Source: JAFGSG01 sp964626055 (GTDB lineage: Bacteria; Spirochaetota; UBA4802; JAFGDQ01). Taken from it: 64,000 nt of DNA. Below are positions 52,655 through 60,397 of this stretch, in pieces. The first letter of the stretch is position 1. Each line of letters begins with the position of its first letter. Both the position numbers and the translations under genes were made by a program. The stretch spans positions 22,058-86,057 of the forward strand of contig CAZVDF010000009.1 of the NCBI GenBank assembly GCA_964626055.1, in the 5' to 3' direction. Below the pieces are notes generated by a model, which saw only the letters and a program-made list of their open reading frames with translations, ran no database searches and was not told the DNA's origin.

Positions 52655-52858
52655 TTATTTATAACCAACATTGTAACCGAGGCTCAGGAACCCGTGTTTC
52701 AATGTTGTTTCTTTAATTAATTTGTTTATCTCGTCTTTCTGATCGATATTCTTTTGATAATGAGCATTAAAGCACAGGCTATAATGCCTGCTTCTGTAAA
52801 GAGGGCAATTTTTACACGCTTTGCCTGAAAATGGACATCTCATCATTTGTGTAGCCAT
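52655..52858 (-). CDS. Small Cys-rich protein, 67 aa
   Basis: A 67-residue protein with CPFSGKACKNCPLYRSRHYSLC near the N-terminus, a four-Cys set that may bind zinc or a cluster; no family recognised. Located between the DUF5320 and ferredoxin genes on the same strand. Confidence 0.7.
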   Translation of the reverse strand: MATQMMRCPFSGKACKNCPLYRSRHYSLCFNAHYQKNIDQKDEINKLIKETTLKHGFLSLGYNVGYK

Positions 52859-52894
52859 ATTATTACCTCTGATTAATCAATATTTAATGAATGT

Positions 52895-52932
52895 CCCGGA
52901 TTATCCTTTTTTGCCGGCAAAGATAATCCGGG
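52895..52932. terminator. Strong hairpin between DUF5320 and small Cys-rich gene
   Basis: CCCGGATTATC (52895-52905) pairs perfectly with GATAATCCGGG (52922-52932). It could stop transcripts leaving the DUF5320 gene; there is no clear T-run on the minus strand. Confidence 0.5.
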
Positions 52933-52957
52933 TTTGAATCTTACTATATGTCCGTAA

Positions 52958-53362
52958 TTAGTCTTTTTGGCCTGAAGCCAGGTTCTCAAGTTCTTTGATG
53001 CGGTCATTTATGGCAGAAATCTCATTTTGCATAAATTCCGCCTGTTCCTTAAGAATCTTTGCCTCCGCCTCTCTTGTCAATTCGGGAGCAGCGTAGCCGT
53101 ACCCCTGTGTCCCCGGATAGGGTGCATACTCTCTGGCCCAATACGGCATCCCCGTTGCATAGTACCGGTTTCTCCAGCCTCTGCCGCCTCCTCCGAGGCC
53201 TCTGCCGTATCCATTGAATCCTCCGCCTCTGCCATAGCCGGAGAATCCTCTTCCTCTCACCGGGTTGGCATACCCCGGCGCAGAATATCCAGCACAGTAA
53301 CCTGCGGCGCGGCCTGTCATAGGGCCGAAGCCGGCGGGGCCTGTTCCGTTTCCTCTTGGCAT
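52958..53362 (-). CDS. DUF5320 family protein
   Basis: A 134-residue protein with the typical start MPRGNGTGPAGFGPMTGRAAGYCAGY. Gly/Arg/Tyr-rich repeats (GRGFSGYGRGGGFNGYGRG) follow, then a C-terminal coiled coil (about 100-130). Such proteins accompany NifX/MinD genes in anaerobes; function unknown. A Fur-type site lies directly upstream. Confidence 0.85.
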   Translation of the reverse strand: MPRGNGTGPAGFGPMTGRAAGYCAGYSAPGYANPVRGRGFSGYGRGGGFNGYGRGLGGGGRGWRNRYYATGMPYWAREYAPYPGTQGYGYAAPELTREAEAKILKEQAEFMQNEISAINDRIKELENLASGQKD

Positions 53363-53395
53363 AATTTTCCTCCTGTAATATGTTTTATTTGCAAA

Positions 53396-53410
53396 TGAAA
53401 ATCATTTTCA
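53396..53410 (-). promoter_or_regulatory. Fur-type operator before DUF5320 gene
   Basis: TGAAAATCATTTTCA is a perfect 7-1-7 inverted repeat, the classic form of a Fur box, between the fur gene and the DUF5320 start. Confidence 0.7.
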
Positions 53411-53436
53411 TCAGTAAATCAAAAAAAATATTGCCG

Positions 53437-53913
53437 CTAGACTGCCGCCTTACTGCATTGCTCGCATAAACCGTAAAAATTAATCATATGCCCGGTTATT
53501 CTGAAATTATATTTTTTTGAAAGCTTGCCCTGTGTTTTCTCTATAAAATCAATTTCATCGTCAATAAATTCAGTATAATCGATTATTCTATTGCAGTTCA
53601 TACAGACCAGATGATGATGATGGTCTTTTGCACCCGGATTGTTGATAAGCTCATATCTGGCCATCCCGTCGCCGAAATCGAATTTTTGAACTATCCCGCT
53701 TTTTTCGAGCATTTCAAGCGTGCGGTAAACGGTAGTAAGCCCGATCGCCGGATTAATCGCGTGAGCCTTTATGTAAATATCCGTCGCGCTTATATGCTCT
53801 CTCGTATCATGAAGAATATCCATAACGATTTCCCTTCCCGGAGTGATCTTCCAGCCGAACTCCTGGAATCTGTCGTGCCACCATGGTCCTCGTCCGCGTC
53901 TTCGCAATTCCAA
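53437..53913 (-). CDS. Fur-family metal-responsive regulator
   Basis: A 158-residue Fur-type repressor with an extended basic N-terminus (MELRRRGRGPWWHD). The DNA-binding helix region is GLTTVYRTLEMLEKSGIV. A metal site is visible in DHHHHLVCMNCN, and GLCEQC gives the second CxxC. Likely iron sensing, given the Fur-type boxes before itself, DUF5320 and the 55-residue ferredoxin. It is distinct from PerR (16.2 kb) and the Zur-like protein (62.1 kb). Confidence 0.9.
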   Translation of the reverse strand: MELRRRGRGPWWHDRFQEFGWKITPGREIVMDILHDTREHISATDIYIKAHAINPAIGLTTVYRTLEMLEKSGIVQKFDFGDGMARYELINNPGAKDHHHHLVCMNCNRIIDYTEFIDDEIDFIEKTQGKLSKKYNFRITGHMINFYGLCEQCSKAAV

Positions 53914-53975
53914 ATCCTCCTGAATAATTTATTCAATTTTCGAAGATTTGCTTCACAAAAAATTGAACTCCTAAA

Positions 53976-54002
53976 TGAAAATGGTTTCCATTACCAATAT
54001 AT
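53976..54002 (-). promoter_or_regulatory. Fur-type operator before fur gene
   Basis: TGAAAATGGTTTCCA (53976-53990), followed by TTACCAATATATT, nearly repeats the block at 55503-55529. The site lies upstream of the fur gene, so autoregulation is likely. Confidence 0.6.
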
Positions 54003-54058
54003 TCCAAGAAAAAACATTTGTCAACATCAATAAGCAAAAAAATTAATATTATCTCGCT

Positions 54059-55207
54059 TCATACGTTCTTAAGCGCCTGCTCCAGATCCTCCAAAAGGAT
54101 ATCGATCTTTTCTATTCCGGCCGACATTCGGACAGTATTCGGTTTTACGCCAAAGCTTGTCCTGCGTTCCGGCGGCATGTATAGCATTGTCGTAAGAACA
54201 GGCAGGCAAACAAGCGTTTCCGTGCAGCCCAGGCTGACCGCGTGTATAATATGCTTTAAATTTTCGACAAATTTCTTCGATTGTTCCTGCGAGTCCCCCA
54301 AGTCAAATGCCAGCATTCCGCCGAATCCGTTTTTCATTTGTTTTAATGCAATGTTGTGACCTGTATCAGACTTGAGCCCAGGATAATATACTTGCGTGAT
54401 TTTAGAGTGGTCCTTTAAAAAAGAAGCTATCTTTAACGCATTCTCGGACATTTTCTGCGCGCGTATATCGAATGTCTTTAAACCTCTTTCCAAAAGCGAA
54501 GCGGAAAACGAGTCCAGCGTGGTCCCTATCGCCTGCCTCGTGAACCAGAGCCTGTCATAATAATCTTTCGTAGAACAGGCAATGGCACCCGCCATTAAAT
54601 CATTATGCCCTCCGAGCGCCTTTGTTGCGCTGTGAATTACAAGGTCAGCTCCCATCTGCAAAGGTTTCTGGTGATAAGGCGTGGCAAATGTATTATCCAC
54701 AACCAGCATTATTTTATTGCGCTTTGCCTGTTCATGAAGAAAAGCGATATCAATTATCTTTATCAGCGGATTGCTCGGCGTTTCACAAAATATCATTCTT
54801 GTGTTTTCTCTGATGTTTCCCCCGATATTTTTATAATCCAGCGCATCCATCCATGTTATTTCAACTCCGAACTTTTCAAGTATCAGGGAGACTTTATAAT
54901 TGGCTCCGTAAATATCGTGAAAAGTGAGGAGATGATCCCCCTGCTTTAAAAAACTCAGGAATGTCATTGTGGCCGCAGCCATCCCGGTTGTGCATATAAC
55001 GCAATCCTCCGCTTCTTCCATGGCTGCGATTTTTCTTTCCACGGTACGCACCGTAGGATTATCATCGCGGTGATAGGTATAGCCGTCTATTTCTCCTTCC
55101 GTTATCTGGCGTAATACTTCAAAAGACGTATATTGATAATTAACTGCCGATACAATCGGAGTGACCATTGGCTTGTTGCCGTAAGGGGTTAAAGGATCAT
55201 TTTTCAT
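54059..55207 (-). CDS. PLP-dependent trans-sulfuration enzyme (Cys/Met metabolism family)
   Basis: A 382-residue enzyme of the cystathionine gamma-synthase / methionine gamma-lyase family. The PLP lysine is in SATKALGGHNDLMAG; other hallmarks are DNTFATPYHQKPLQ and YPGLKSDTGHNIA. Reaction (gamma-synthase, gamma-lyase, or beta-type) cannot be decided by reading. It could supply sulfur to local Fe-S assembly. Confidence 0.9.
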   Translation of the reverse strand: MKNDPLTPYGNKPMVTPIVSAVNYQYTSFEVLRQITEGEIDGYTYHRDDNPTVRTVERKIAAMEEAEDCVICTTGMAAATMTFLSFLKQGDHLLTFHDIYGANYKVSLILEKFGVEITWMDALDYKNIGGNIRENTRMIFCETPSNPLIKIIDIAFLHEQAKRNKIMLVVDNTFATPYHQKPLQMGADLVIHSATKALGGHNDLMAGAIACSTKDYYDRLWFTRQAIGTTLDSFSASLLERGLKTFDIRAQKMSENALKIASFLKDHSKITQVYYPGLKSDTGHNIALKQMKNGFGGMLAFDLGDSQEQSKKFVENLKHIIHAVSLGCTETLVCLPVLTTMLYMPPERRTSFGVKPNTVRMSAGIEKIDILLEDLEQALKNV

Positions 55208-55309
55208 AAATCTGCCTGTTAATTTGTCGTTATGGATTTATGCAAATATATTAATTATAGTAAAGTTTTCTAATTGGGGACGGAAATTACTGTACGTATT
55301 CCCGGCAAT

Positions 55310-55477
55310 TTACAGAGATAAAGCTCCATTGGGGCACTCATCAACGCATGTCCCGCATTCCGTGCAGGCGTCTGCGTCTACTTTTGCTTTATCATCTACC
55401 TTGATTGCCTCGACAGGGCATGCGTCCGCGCATACTCCGCATCCCGTGCATTTTTCCTCATCTACTTTTACCGCCAT
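55310..55477 (-). CDS. Small two-[4Fe-4S] ferredoxin, 55 aa
   Basis: A 55-residue ferredoxin, easily missed because of its size. CTGCGVCADACPVEAI and CTECGTCVDECPNGAL hold eight ligand Cys in the clostridial pattern. AAGGAG lies seven bases before the ATG at 55477. A Fur-type site is 26 bases upstream, so it may be controlled by iron. It is divergent from the IscU-like gene. Confidence 0.93.
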   Translation of the reverse strand: MAVKVDEEKCTGCGVCADACPVEAIKVDDKAKVDADACTECGTCVDECPNGALSL

Positions 55478-55502
55478 TGCATTGCTCCTTAAAAATATTA
55501 GT

Positions 55503-55529
55503 TGAAAATGATTTCCATTACCAATATAA
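55503..55529 (-). promoter_or_regulatory. Fur-type operator before 55-aa ferredoxin
   Basis: TGAAAATGATTTCCA (55503-55517), followed by TTACCAATATAAT, matches the block upstream of fur over about 26 bases with few changes. Confidence 0.6.
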
Positions 55530-55640
55530 TGGCCATATTATCTCAAGTCAAGATAAATTAATGATCACTTGTTTAATAAAGCATTACCGCATATTTAATG
55601 CGTTTAACTTATTTTATATAAAATGAGAACGGGAGATTTT

Positions 55641-56156
55641 ATGGAAAAATTTGAAAATTTATCCGCTGAATTCAGAAATTCTCTTGAAAAATGGGCTGAA
55701 GAAAATTTAGAATCCATGGGAATTTATAAAAATAAATCGCCGGAATTTGAAAAACTAAAAAAACAGGCAATCGGCAGTTTAAGATCAATCTATTCAGACA
55801 GAGCGATTAATATATTTTTACGCACAAAAGACAAAAGAAAAATTGATTCTCCGGACGGATTCGCCAGAATAACCGGACCATGCGGCGATACAATGGAAAT
55901 GTTTTTTAATGTCAGTAAAGAAAAAATTGTCGATTCTTCATTCCAGACTGACGGGTGCATGCCTTCAGTTGTTTCAGGAGGCATGGTAGCAGAGATGGTC
56001 AAAGGCAAATCGCTTGATGAGGTTGGAAATTATACACAGCAGGACGTTCTTGATTCTCTGGGAGGGCTTCCGGAAGAAAATAAACACTGCGCTTTGCTGG
56101 CGATAAACACAATGAAGGAAGCCATAAAAAATTTTCATGAAAAACATAAGGATTAA
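55641..56156 (+). CDS. IscU-like scaffold protein with extra N-terminal region
   Basis: A 171-residue protein with an N-terminal helical part of about 60 residues joined to an IscU/NifU-N-like domain. Ligand Cys are in GPCGDTMEMFF, TDGCMPSVVSG and NKHCALLAI. GGGAG five bases before the ATG at 55641 sets the start; an ATG at 55623 lacks a site. A second Fe-S scaffold in one region suggests specialised cluster assembly. Confidence 0.85.
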   Translation: MEKFENLSAEFRNSLEKWAEENLESMGIYKNKSPEFEKLKKQAIGSLRSIYSDRAINIFLRTKDKRKIDSPDGFARITGPCGDTMEMFFNVSKEKIVDSSFQTDGCMPSVVSGGMVAEMVKGKSLDEVGNYTQQDVLDSLGGLPEENKHCALLAINTMKEAIKNFHEKHKD

Positions 56157-56239
56157 TCTGCTGCGAATTTTTCTATGCAATTGTATTTTGCAAGGACTGT
56201 CCTGTATAAAAAAATGAATACCCTAACGGAAGGCTCATT

Positions 56240-56764
56240 GTGGAGACTTTTACTGAAGAAAAAAAATTCGTTGATAATCCGGCTTTTGCTCATTCACGTA
56301 TAGAAACCCTGTCAGATATTAATTATAATGATATCGATAAGCCTATAATCGACATTATTAAAAAATTCAACAACCTGCCATTCTGTTTTACCTTGCAATG
56401 CTGTTACGGGCATTTCTTATACAACCATGAGGAGAATCCTAATAATTTAAATCCTCTGCCTGCTTTTGACCCCGGCATAATAACCTACAGAATTGCCTAC
56501 GCGGCGTACTGTATAGATAATAATCCCGAAGGCAGGGCATTATACAAATCTCTGGCAAAGATTCCCGATATTGACAGAGACTATATTCAATTCGGCTCGG
56601 CTGACTGGTTCTGGAATCAAAATAAAAACTCTTTTGTGCTGCAGGTTGAACCCGAAAGATTCAAATATAAAGATGAAGCTGCAGTTGAATGGAAAGAAGC
56701 TTTGCGCATTGAAAAGACTAAATCTCTTTTTTTTGAAGAAATTAGGTCATTGTTATCAGCATGA
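56240..56764 (+). CDS. Protein of unknown function, 174 aa
   Basis: A 174-residue soluble protein with GTG start after ACGGAAGG. A Cys-rich patch reads LPFCFTLQCCYGHFLYNH; the rest is acidic with aromatic residues (SADWFWNQNKNSF). No family recognised. The stop overlaps the next gene as ATGA, so the two are coupled. Confidence 0.72.
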   Translation: METFTEEKKFVDNPAFAHSRIETLSDINYNDIDKPIIDIIKKFNNLPFCFTLQCCYGHFLYNHEENPNNLNPLPAFDPGIITYRIAYAAYCIDNNPEGRALYKSLAKIPDIDRDYIQFGSADWFWNQNKNSFVLQVEPERFKYKDEAAVEWKEALRIEKTKSLFFEEIRSLLSA

Positions 56765-57045
56765 AACCTTTAAGAGTTACACTTCATTTAACCGGGCATT
56801 GCATTGAAACCGCCGCTAAAATGGAAATGAGGCGTTTAACCGATCTGTATTTTAATACAAATAACGATCCTGATGCTCTTCTTAAAAAAATTGAATTACT
56901 GCAGGAATTCATTAAAAAAAGCGATTTTCAGAAATTGCGGTCAGGCGACGAAAGGTTCTCCGGGGCGAAAGAAGCGACCATATGCTTATCAATCGGCTCT
57001 AACAATAATTTCACACTGGACTTTGTTGGCAAACATGAGGATTGA
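56761..57045 (+). CDS. Protein of unknown function, 94 aa
   Basis: A 94-residue soluble protein beginning MKPLRVTLHLTGHCIETAAKME. It overlaps the 174-residue gene upstream by four bases (ATGA), implying a joint function. Not recognised. Confidence 0.65.
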   Translation: MKPLRVTLHLTGHCIETAAKMEMRRLTDLYFNTNNDPDALLKKIELLQEFIKKSDFQKLRSGDERFSGAKEATICLSIGSNNNFTLDFVGKHED

Positions 57046-57236
57046 AAAAAATATGTTGCTCCTGCATTTTATGCAGTTTGCTTTCATTATTACTCTCTCT
57101 TAAATATCAAGGTTTTAAACGGAAAACCTTTCTGAACCGCAGATATTCAGTCTTACGGTTATTTTTAAAGTGATCGTGAAGTCTTCAATGCCTCATTCAT
57201 TATTTTACGGTATTATCATCAGGATTTAAAATAATA

Positions 57237-57920
57237 TTATTTCACCATATAAGGCTTCCTGTACAAATCCTTCCTTTTCAGCCCGTTACTGCGGGCTCTT
57301 GAAGGCCACCCGAATTTGTTCATCAAGATCCCGAAAATCCACTTCGGGAAATTCATGGTATCTATTAAAACATTATCTATCTTTTTAAAATTATCATTCT
57401 GAATATCTTCGGCTATCAAACAAAAAGCTTTGTTCAGTTTTTGTTCGACTTTTTTCATAATCGGCTTGCCTTCGGCTCCAGGAAGCATGCCTCCGCATCC
57501 GATCTGTACGCCAAAACGGAAATTAGCGTTTACATGCCGGCAAAAACTCTCGATGACCCTGACTGCCTCAAAATTTATTTCCGGCTCCGGAAATCCGCAG
57601 TTCACAATGGCATATATTTTAGGAGAGCCTGAATCAATTTTATTCTCAAGATAAAACCGATAATAATCCTGTAAAAAACGCATTAAAATACCGGGTATGC
57701 AGAAAATATACAGAGGGAAAGCAATAATAACTGCATCTGCTTTAATAAGATATTTATAATTTTCCAGAATTTCATGCCTTTTAAAGCTTTGCCTGATGTT
57801 AATAATTTTTTTTTCTGTTACCATGTCATCCAAACACGCGGCAATCTTTTCAATCAGATAATTTGAAACAGACTTTTCATTGACCTTTGGACTCGCGTCA
57901 ATCAAAGTTACGCTTTTCAT
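57237..57920 (-). CDS. NAD(P)H-dependent FMN reductase/flavodoxin-like protein
   Basis: A 227-residue flavodoxin-fold protein. VTLIDASPKVNEKSVSNYLIE gives the FMN-phosphate loop, and DAVIIAFPLYIFCIPGILMRF the isoalloxazine contact; IVNCGFPEPEINF follows. The C-terminal GWPSRARSNGLKRKDLYRKPY is an extra tail. It overlaps the flavoprotein gene upstream by four bases. Confidence 0.85.
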   Translation of the reverse strand: MKSVTLIDASPKVNEKSVSNYLIEKIAACLDDMVTEKKIINIRQSFKRHEILENYKYLIKADAVIIAFPLYIFCIPGILMRFLQDYYRFYLENKIDSGSPKIYAIVNCGFPEPEINFEAVRVIESFCRHVNANFRFGVQIGCGGMLPGAEGKPIMKKVEQKLNKAFCLIAEDIQNDNFKKIDNVLIDTMNFPKWIFGILMNKFGWPSRARSNGLKRKDLYRKPYMVK

Positions 57921-58477
57921 AAATAACCGCCCGCTTTTCCTAAATGTAATTTTTCCAGATCTTCGGCGATATTATTATCGCCGGATTGATAGATCAAAAC
58001 ATCGGCATTATTCCGGTGCTTTTTCGTAATATCAATGAACAATCGCGCATCTTCATGTGAAATATCGTCGCTATAACCAATCATGATAACCTGCGGATAC
58101 CGGTCATATCTCGACGGATGCATTGTTGATCCGTCGGGTCTTTTTATAAAAAACGGCAGTATATTCGGCAGCCATCTGTCTATGGCATTTTTTATATTGG
58201 CGCTGAATTGCCCGAAAATAACAGGACTGATATAAACAACTGCATCGCTGTTAACAAAACTCCTGTTTACCTTCGACATCATGTCATTAATAACGCACTC
58301 ACCCGGCTTTTTGACCCAGCAGCCGAAGCAGCCCATACAAAAAGCAAGGTCATCCCTGCCTATATCGATTTTTTTCGTTTCAAAACCTTTTTCGTTTAAG
58401 AAGGTAATCGTCTTTTCATAAAGTGTTTGAAAAAGTCCGGTATGAAAATCTTTATCCGAAATAACAGTTGCTTTCAT
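57917..58477 (-). CDS. Iron-sulfur flavoprotein, flavodoxin family
   Basis: A 186-residue flavoprotein with the compact cluster motif CMGCFGCWVKKPGEC (CxxCxxC with a fourth Cys), as in iron-sulfur flavoproteins, and the flavin contact AVVYISPVIFGQFSAN. It transfers electrons between ferredoxin and flavin. It is followed by a second flavin gene with ATGA overlap. Confidence 0.87.
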   Translation of the reverse strand: MKATVISDKDFHTGLFQTLYEKTITFLNEKGFETKKIDIGRDDLAFCMGCFGCWVKKPGECVINDMMSKVNRSFVNSDAVVYISPVIFGQFSANIKNAIDRWLPNILPFFIKRPDGSTMHPSRYDRYPQVIMIGYSDDISHEDARLFIDITKKHRNNADVLIYQSGDNNIAEDLEKLHLGKAGGYL

Positions 58478-58509
58478 ATCTTTCTTCCTGTTTGTTTAAT
58501 TGATACTGC

Positions 58510-59070
58510 TTATGCAGGACTACACACAAGCCAGCCTTTCAATTCTTCCCGGATAGACCATAATTTTGATTTATTTATTTTTTCTTTTGACAGTTCACGG
58601 GGCTGGTGCCCGTCTTCAATTATCAGTTTGCCGTTCTTTTTCATCATTCTGTGAAGCTCTTTTAGAAAGATATCAGGATGCTTTACCATGTGAAACATGT
58701 CCAGAGCGTATATTACGTCAGCGGTATTGTCGGGAATTTCGCACTTATAATCCTTAACAAGCACGGGTTTTACATTTGATAAATTATTCTTAACTATTTT
58801 CCTGCTTATTGCCCTGACTGCCAGTTCATGAATATCCGCAGCATAAACAACGCCCGTATCTCCCGCAAGCAATGATGCGTCTTTAATATAGTTGCCGGGA
58901 CCGCATCCGAAATCTACAACAGTATCTCCCGGATTGATCCCGAATTTTTTCAGCTTTTTTGCCGGCGATGCGAATATACCCCATACCCAGAATAAAAACG
59001 ACATGCCTCTGAATGCGATATCCGGCATTCTGTCAATGTTGTTCCCGCTTAATTTTTTCTTAACAGTCAT
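58510..59070 (-). CDS. SAM-dependent methyltransferase, class I
   Basis: A 186-residue methyltransferase with motif I VVDFGCGPGNYIKD and VIYALDMFHMVKHPDIFLKELHR. The start is the ATG at 59070 with AAGGGGCTGTGAA upstream; a longer frame lacks a site. It is the first gene of a leftward operon that continues to two flavoproteins and faces a TetR-family gene. Confidence 0.88.
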   Translation of the reverse strand: MTVKKKLSGNNIDRMPDIAFRGMSFLFWVWGIFASPAKKLKKFGINPGDTVVDFGCGPGNYIKDASLLAGDTGVVYAADIHELAVRAISRKIVKNNLSNVKPVLVKDYKCEIPDNTADVIYALDMFHMVKHPDIFLKELHRMMKKNGKLIIEDGHQPRELSKEKINKSKLWSIREELKGWLVCSPA

Positions 59071-59111
59071 TTCACAGCCCCTTTTATCAATACAAATTAT
59101 TGTCGCAAAAA

Positions 59112-59160
59112 ATGAACCATTGTTCATATTACAAATCCATAATATGAATAATGGTTCATA
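59112..59160. promoter_or_regulatory. Paired TetR-type operators in divergent promoter
   Basis: ATGAACCATTGTTCATA (59112-59128) and TATGAATAATGGTTCATA (59143-59160) are two copies of the same imperfect palindrome, TATGAAYAATGGTTCAT, in opposite orientation with centres about 32 bases apart. They lie between the methyltransferase and TetR-family start codons, so binding would control both directions. Confidence 0.72.
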
Positions 59161-59251
59161 AAGTCAAGTAAAACATGAACTTTTTTTCATATTTTTGTTG
59201 ACTCATTTACCGTTCCCTTTTTATAAAACATGATATGAGTGAAAAAAAATA

Positions 59252-59845
59252 ATGCATATACCAAAACAGGAAAGAAGCAGGGAAACAAAACAGAGCATAC
59301 TAGGTGCGGGACTTAAACTATTTTCCGAAAAAGGCTTCTATAAAACGAATTCCAAGGAAATTGCAGGAGAAGCCGGCGTTTCGATAGGGACTTTTTATAT
59401 ATATTTCCCTGATAAAAAAGCTCTTTTTAAAGAAGTGCTTGTTGAGTATTTCGGAAAAATCAAATCAATACTGGAAAATTTAGAAATAGAAAAATATATA
59501 AAGACCGGGAAAAAGAAGGAATTTTTATTATATCTGATAAATAAATTAATAGAAGCGCACGATATTTATCCGGAATTTCATCAGGAAGTTAACGTAATGG
59601 CTCAGTCCGATCCTGATATTTCAAAAATCACTGCAATAACGGAACTTGAATTCCATAAAGTAACAAAATCAATACTGTCTGCATGGAAGGATAAACTTAG
59701 AATTAAAGACATCGACGCCGCAGCCGTCATAATTGAAAAATCGACTGAAGAGATTGTGCATACGGTGATGTTCTCAAAAAGTAAAATTTCCGATGAAAGA
59801 ATGATCAACGAATTAACCGATATGCTGTTTCGGTATTTATTTTAA
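59252..59845 (+). CDS. TetR/AcrR family transcriptional regulator
   Basis: A 197-residue regulator with the TetR helix-turn-helix (ILGAGLKLFSEKGFYKTNSKEIAGEAGVSIGTFYIYFPDKKALF) at about 15-60 and a variable ligand domain. It is divergent from the methyltransferase-flavoprotein operon, and two matching operators lie between. The ligand is unknown. Confidence 0.93.
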   Translation: MHIPKQERSRETKQSILGAGLKLFSEKGFYKTNSKEIAGEAGVSIGTFYIYFPDKKALFKEVLVEYFGKIKSILENLEIEKYIKTGKKKEFLLYLINKLIEAHDIYPEFHQEVNVMAQSDPDISKITAITELEFHKVTKSILSAWKDKLRIKDIDAAAVIIEKSTEEIVHTVMFSKSKISDERMINELTDMLFRYLF

Positions 59846-59896
59846 GAAATATGAAATGGCGCTGCTAATATCTGCCCGATTATAATAGATCTACAT

Positions 59897-60286
59897 CTAT
59901 GAATTTTTTTTGTTATTTATTTTTTTATCTTTCCAGTAATTCCTTTCTTCAATAAGATGCTCAAGAAGTTTTTCAAGAGGCCACGCGATATTATTTTCGG
60001 TAAGTCCGCAAAAAATCGGACGTGTCACTTTATCGGAAGCGGGAAATTTTTCCAGAGTCGAATTTATCTCTTTGTCATCAAATCCTAAAAACATCAGCAC
60101 TTTAATGTCTTTGTCTTCATAAGTATCATGCATCTCATCCGAAATGATTTCTTCAATGATTTGCGATTCTTTGCGCGAGCCGCTTAACATGCCGACTTCG
60201 CGGCCCAGTATTTTTTCAATAGCGTACTTAATTATATATGCATCAGTTTTTTCATAACCGTAAAGCATTATTCCGGCCTGTTCCAT
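59897..60286 (-). CDS. DUF3783 domain protein, 129 aa
   Basis: A 129-residue soluble protein: IMLYGYEKTDAYIIKYAIEKILGR, VLMFLGFDDKEINSTLEKF and TRPIFCGLTENNIAWPLEKLLEHLIEER match the DUF3783 pattern as I know it. No activity known. Confidence 0.78.
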   Translation of the reverse strand: MEQAGIMLYGYEKTDAYIIKYAIEKILGREVGMLSGSRKESQIIEEIISDEMHDTYEDKDIKVLMFLGFDDKEINSTLEKFPASDKVTRPIFCGLTENNIAWPLEKLLEHLIEERNYWKDKKINNKKNS

Positions 60287-60319
60287 GGCAGTTTTCCCGA
60301 AAAAATTTTAAAATATAAT

Positions 60320-60390
60320 TAGAACCTATCTTAAAAATTATAGATTCACACAGATGATAACGATAAAACCTAATTTTGAGATGGCTTCTA
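60320..60390. repeat. MITE-like element, family 1, copy E (no core)
   Basis: A short 71-base copy with ends TAGAACCTATCTTAAAAATT and TAATTTTGAGATGGCTTCTA, and only about 30 bases between. TA flanks both edges. It lies between the acyl-CoA synthetase stop and the DUF3783 start. Confidence 0.72.
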
Positions 60391-60397
60391 ACTTGAT

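Noticed and set aside
9072..60390. CRISPR array made of the repeated sequences
   Set aside because: Copies are kilobases apart with inverted ends and no regular short spacers.
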